A DNA stretch of 6,037 nucleotides from Candidatus Brocadiaceae bacterium (lineage in GTDB: Bacteria; Planctomycetota; Brocadiia; SM23-32): positions 1-6,037 of the forward strand of contig PWZK01000182.1 of NCBI GenBank assembly GCA_003567495.1, read 5' to 3'. The notes beneath the pieces are model-generated. The model did no database searches and had not been told where the DNA came from. It worked only from the letters and a program-made list of their open reading frames with translations. Positions within the stretch are counted from its first letter, which is position 1; each line of letters opens with the position of its first letter. The translations under genes were made by a program, and so were the position numbers. Of this stretch, positions 5,415 through 6,037 are shown piece by piece.

Positions 5415-6037
5415 TCACTGACCGTCCTGTGTCGTCCATTGTGCATCCTGGTAATAGCCTGCGCCTTCGCGCGGGTCGTAGTTGTACTGGTCTTCCGATC
5501 CCGCACTGTAACTGAAATGAATGGAAGCGTCAATATTCCAGCCTTCTTCTCTGTAATCATCCGGGTTATCGGCCGTCACAACGCCGTAAATGTTTGTATC
5601 AGCTTCGATGTGGGGGTTGGCTATTGCATTGAAGGTGTGCCCGTTTCCGGTTTCTTGCTTGCTGCCGCGAACATATTCCACATGTCCGTCGGCAAAAAGC
5701 ACATGCACGCCTGAGCCGTGGTTTACTCCCCAAGAATCTATATAGGAATACTTTGCCACATCGTAATATTTTTCATCATCATCCCACTTGTGTCTTGTGT
5801 GCATTGACAGCCGTCCCGCCATAATTGCCCGCATGGGGTCCAGACGGTCGAGCGCGGGCATATACGTATCTATGATATAGCTTACCCGGTCCGGCCCGCC
5901 GCCGGCGCCGTATTCGTCATTATCGTCTTCACTTCCGCCGGCGCCGTAGGCGATCATCTCAATCGGCTCACCATCGTGTTCGTAAGTGATGTAAGGTGAT
6001 ATGCATTTTCGCGGCGCATCGAGGTTTATATCAACTG
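5415..6037 (-). CDS. C-terminal part of a prepilin-like H-X9-DG domain protein (5'-truncated)
   Basis: The frame is open from the window edge to TGA at 5415-5417, giving 206 visible residues (V-D-I-N-L-D onward); the start lies beyond 6037. The first ATG, at 5957, is internal and has no reason to be the start. The fragment carries the motif H-x9-DG at visible residues 106-117 (within NHGSGVHVLFADGHVEY), the signature of the C-terminal domain of DUF1559/type II secretion G-like pseudopilins common in Planctomycetes and Lentisphaerae. Such proteins normally begin with a short basic leader and FTLIELL-type prepilin helix, which would be off the window. About 89 acidic, Tyr/Asn/Asp-rich residues follow the motif, a longer tail than I expect. 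YGAGG occurs twice (visible 30-34 and 42-46), encoded by a 14-bp direct repeat (5899-5912, 5935-5948). Secretion or surface location is inferred from the family; the individual role is unknown. It converges on the CPBP protease gene. Confidence 0.8.
   Translation of the reverse strand, partial: VDINLDAPRKCISPYITYEHDGEPIEMIAYGAGGSEDDNDEYGAGGGPDRVSYIIDTYMPALDRLDPMRAIMAGRLSMHTRHKWDDDEKYYDVAKYSYIDSWGVNHGSGVHVLFADGHVEYVRGSKQETGNGHTFNAIANPHIEADTNIYGVVTADNPDDYREEGWNIDASIHFSYSAGSEDQYNYDPREGAGYYQDAQWTTQDGQ

Overview
The window reads as chromosomal DNA of a Gram-negative, LPS-making bacterium, most likely from the PVC group (Planctomycetes, Lentisphaerae, Kiritimatiellota, Verrucomicrobia). This is inferred from three things: an lpxD gene of the lipid A pathway, a C-terminal prepilin fragment with the H-X9-DG motif that is abundant in those phyla, and intergenic DNA packed with short palindromic and satellite-like repeats. 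No rRNA or other marker is present, so the phylum is not certain.

Layout. Positions 1-433 hold no convincing gene but a row of stem-loop repeats. Four plus-strand genes follow: a PmbA/TldE-like TldD-family protein (434-1750, TTG start), LpxD (1795-2829), a lipoprotein with a degenerate SUMF1/FGE-like segment followed by a long coiled coil (2922-4256), and, after a 161-nt gap with a palindrome and a plausible promoter, a CPBP-family intramembrane protease (4418-5176). A 238-nt convergent gap (5177-5414) contains an inverted pair of ATCGGG/ATCGCT satellites around a second repeat type. The last gene (5415-6037, minus strand) is a 5'-truncated H-X9-DG prepilin-like protein that runs off the window.

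How the genes relate. pmbA, lpxD and the lipoprotein gene are closely spaced on one strand (gaps of 44 and 92 nt from the preferred starts) and could be one transcript. lpxD and the lipoprotein point to the cell envelope; the CPBP protease is also a membrane protein but probably has its own promoter. The TldD partner of the PmbA-like protein and the usual lpxD neighbours (bamA, skp, fabZ, lpxA) are not in the window.

The most unusual items are (a) the lipoprotein, whose N-terminal half keeps SUMF1-like landmarks but has lost the catalytic half and is joined to about 290 residues of charged helix, and (b) the intergenic repeats: two 46-nt palindromes whose hairpins keep the same geometry with different bases, and three copies of a CCTGCCTGC/GCAGGCAGG palindrome, one apparently nested in another repeat. 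I see no defence system, CRISPR array, transposase or RNA gene.
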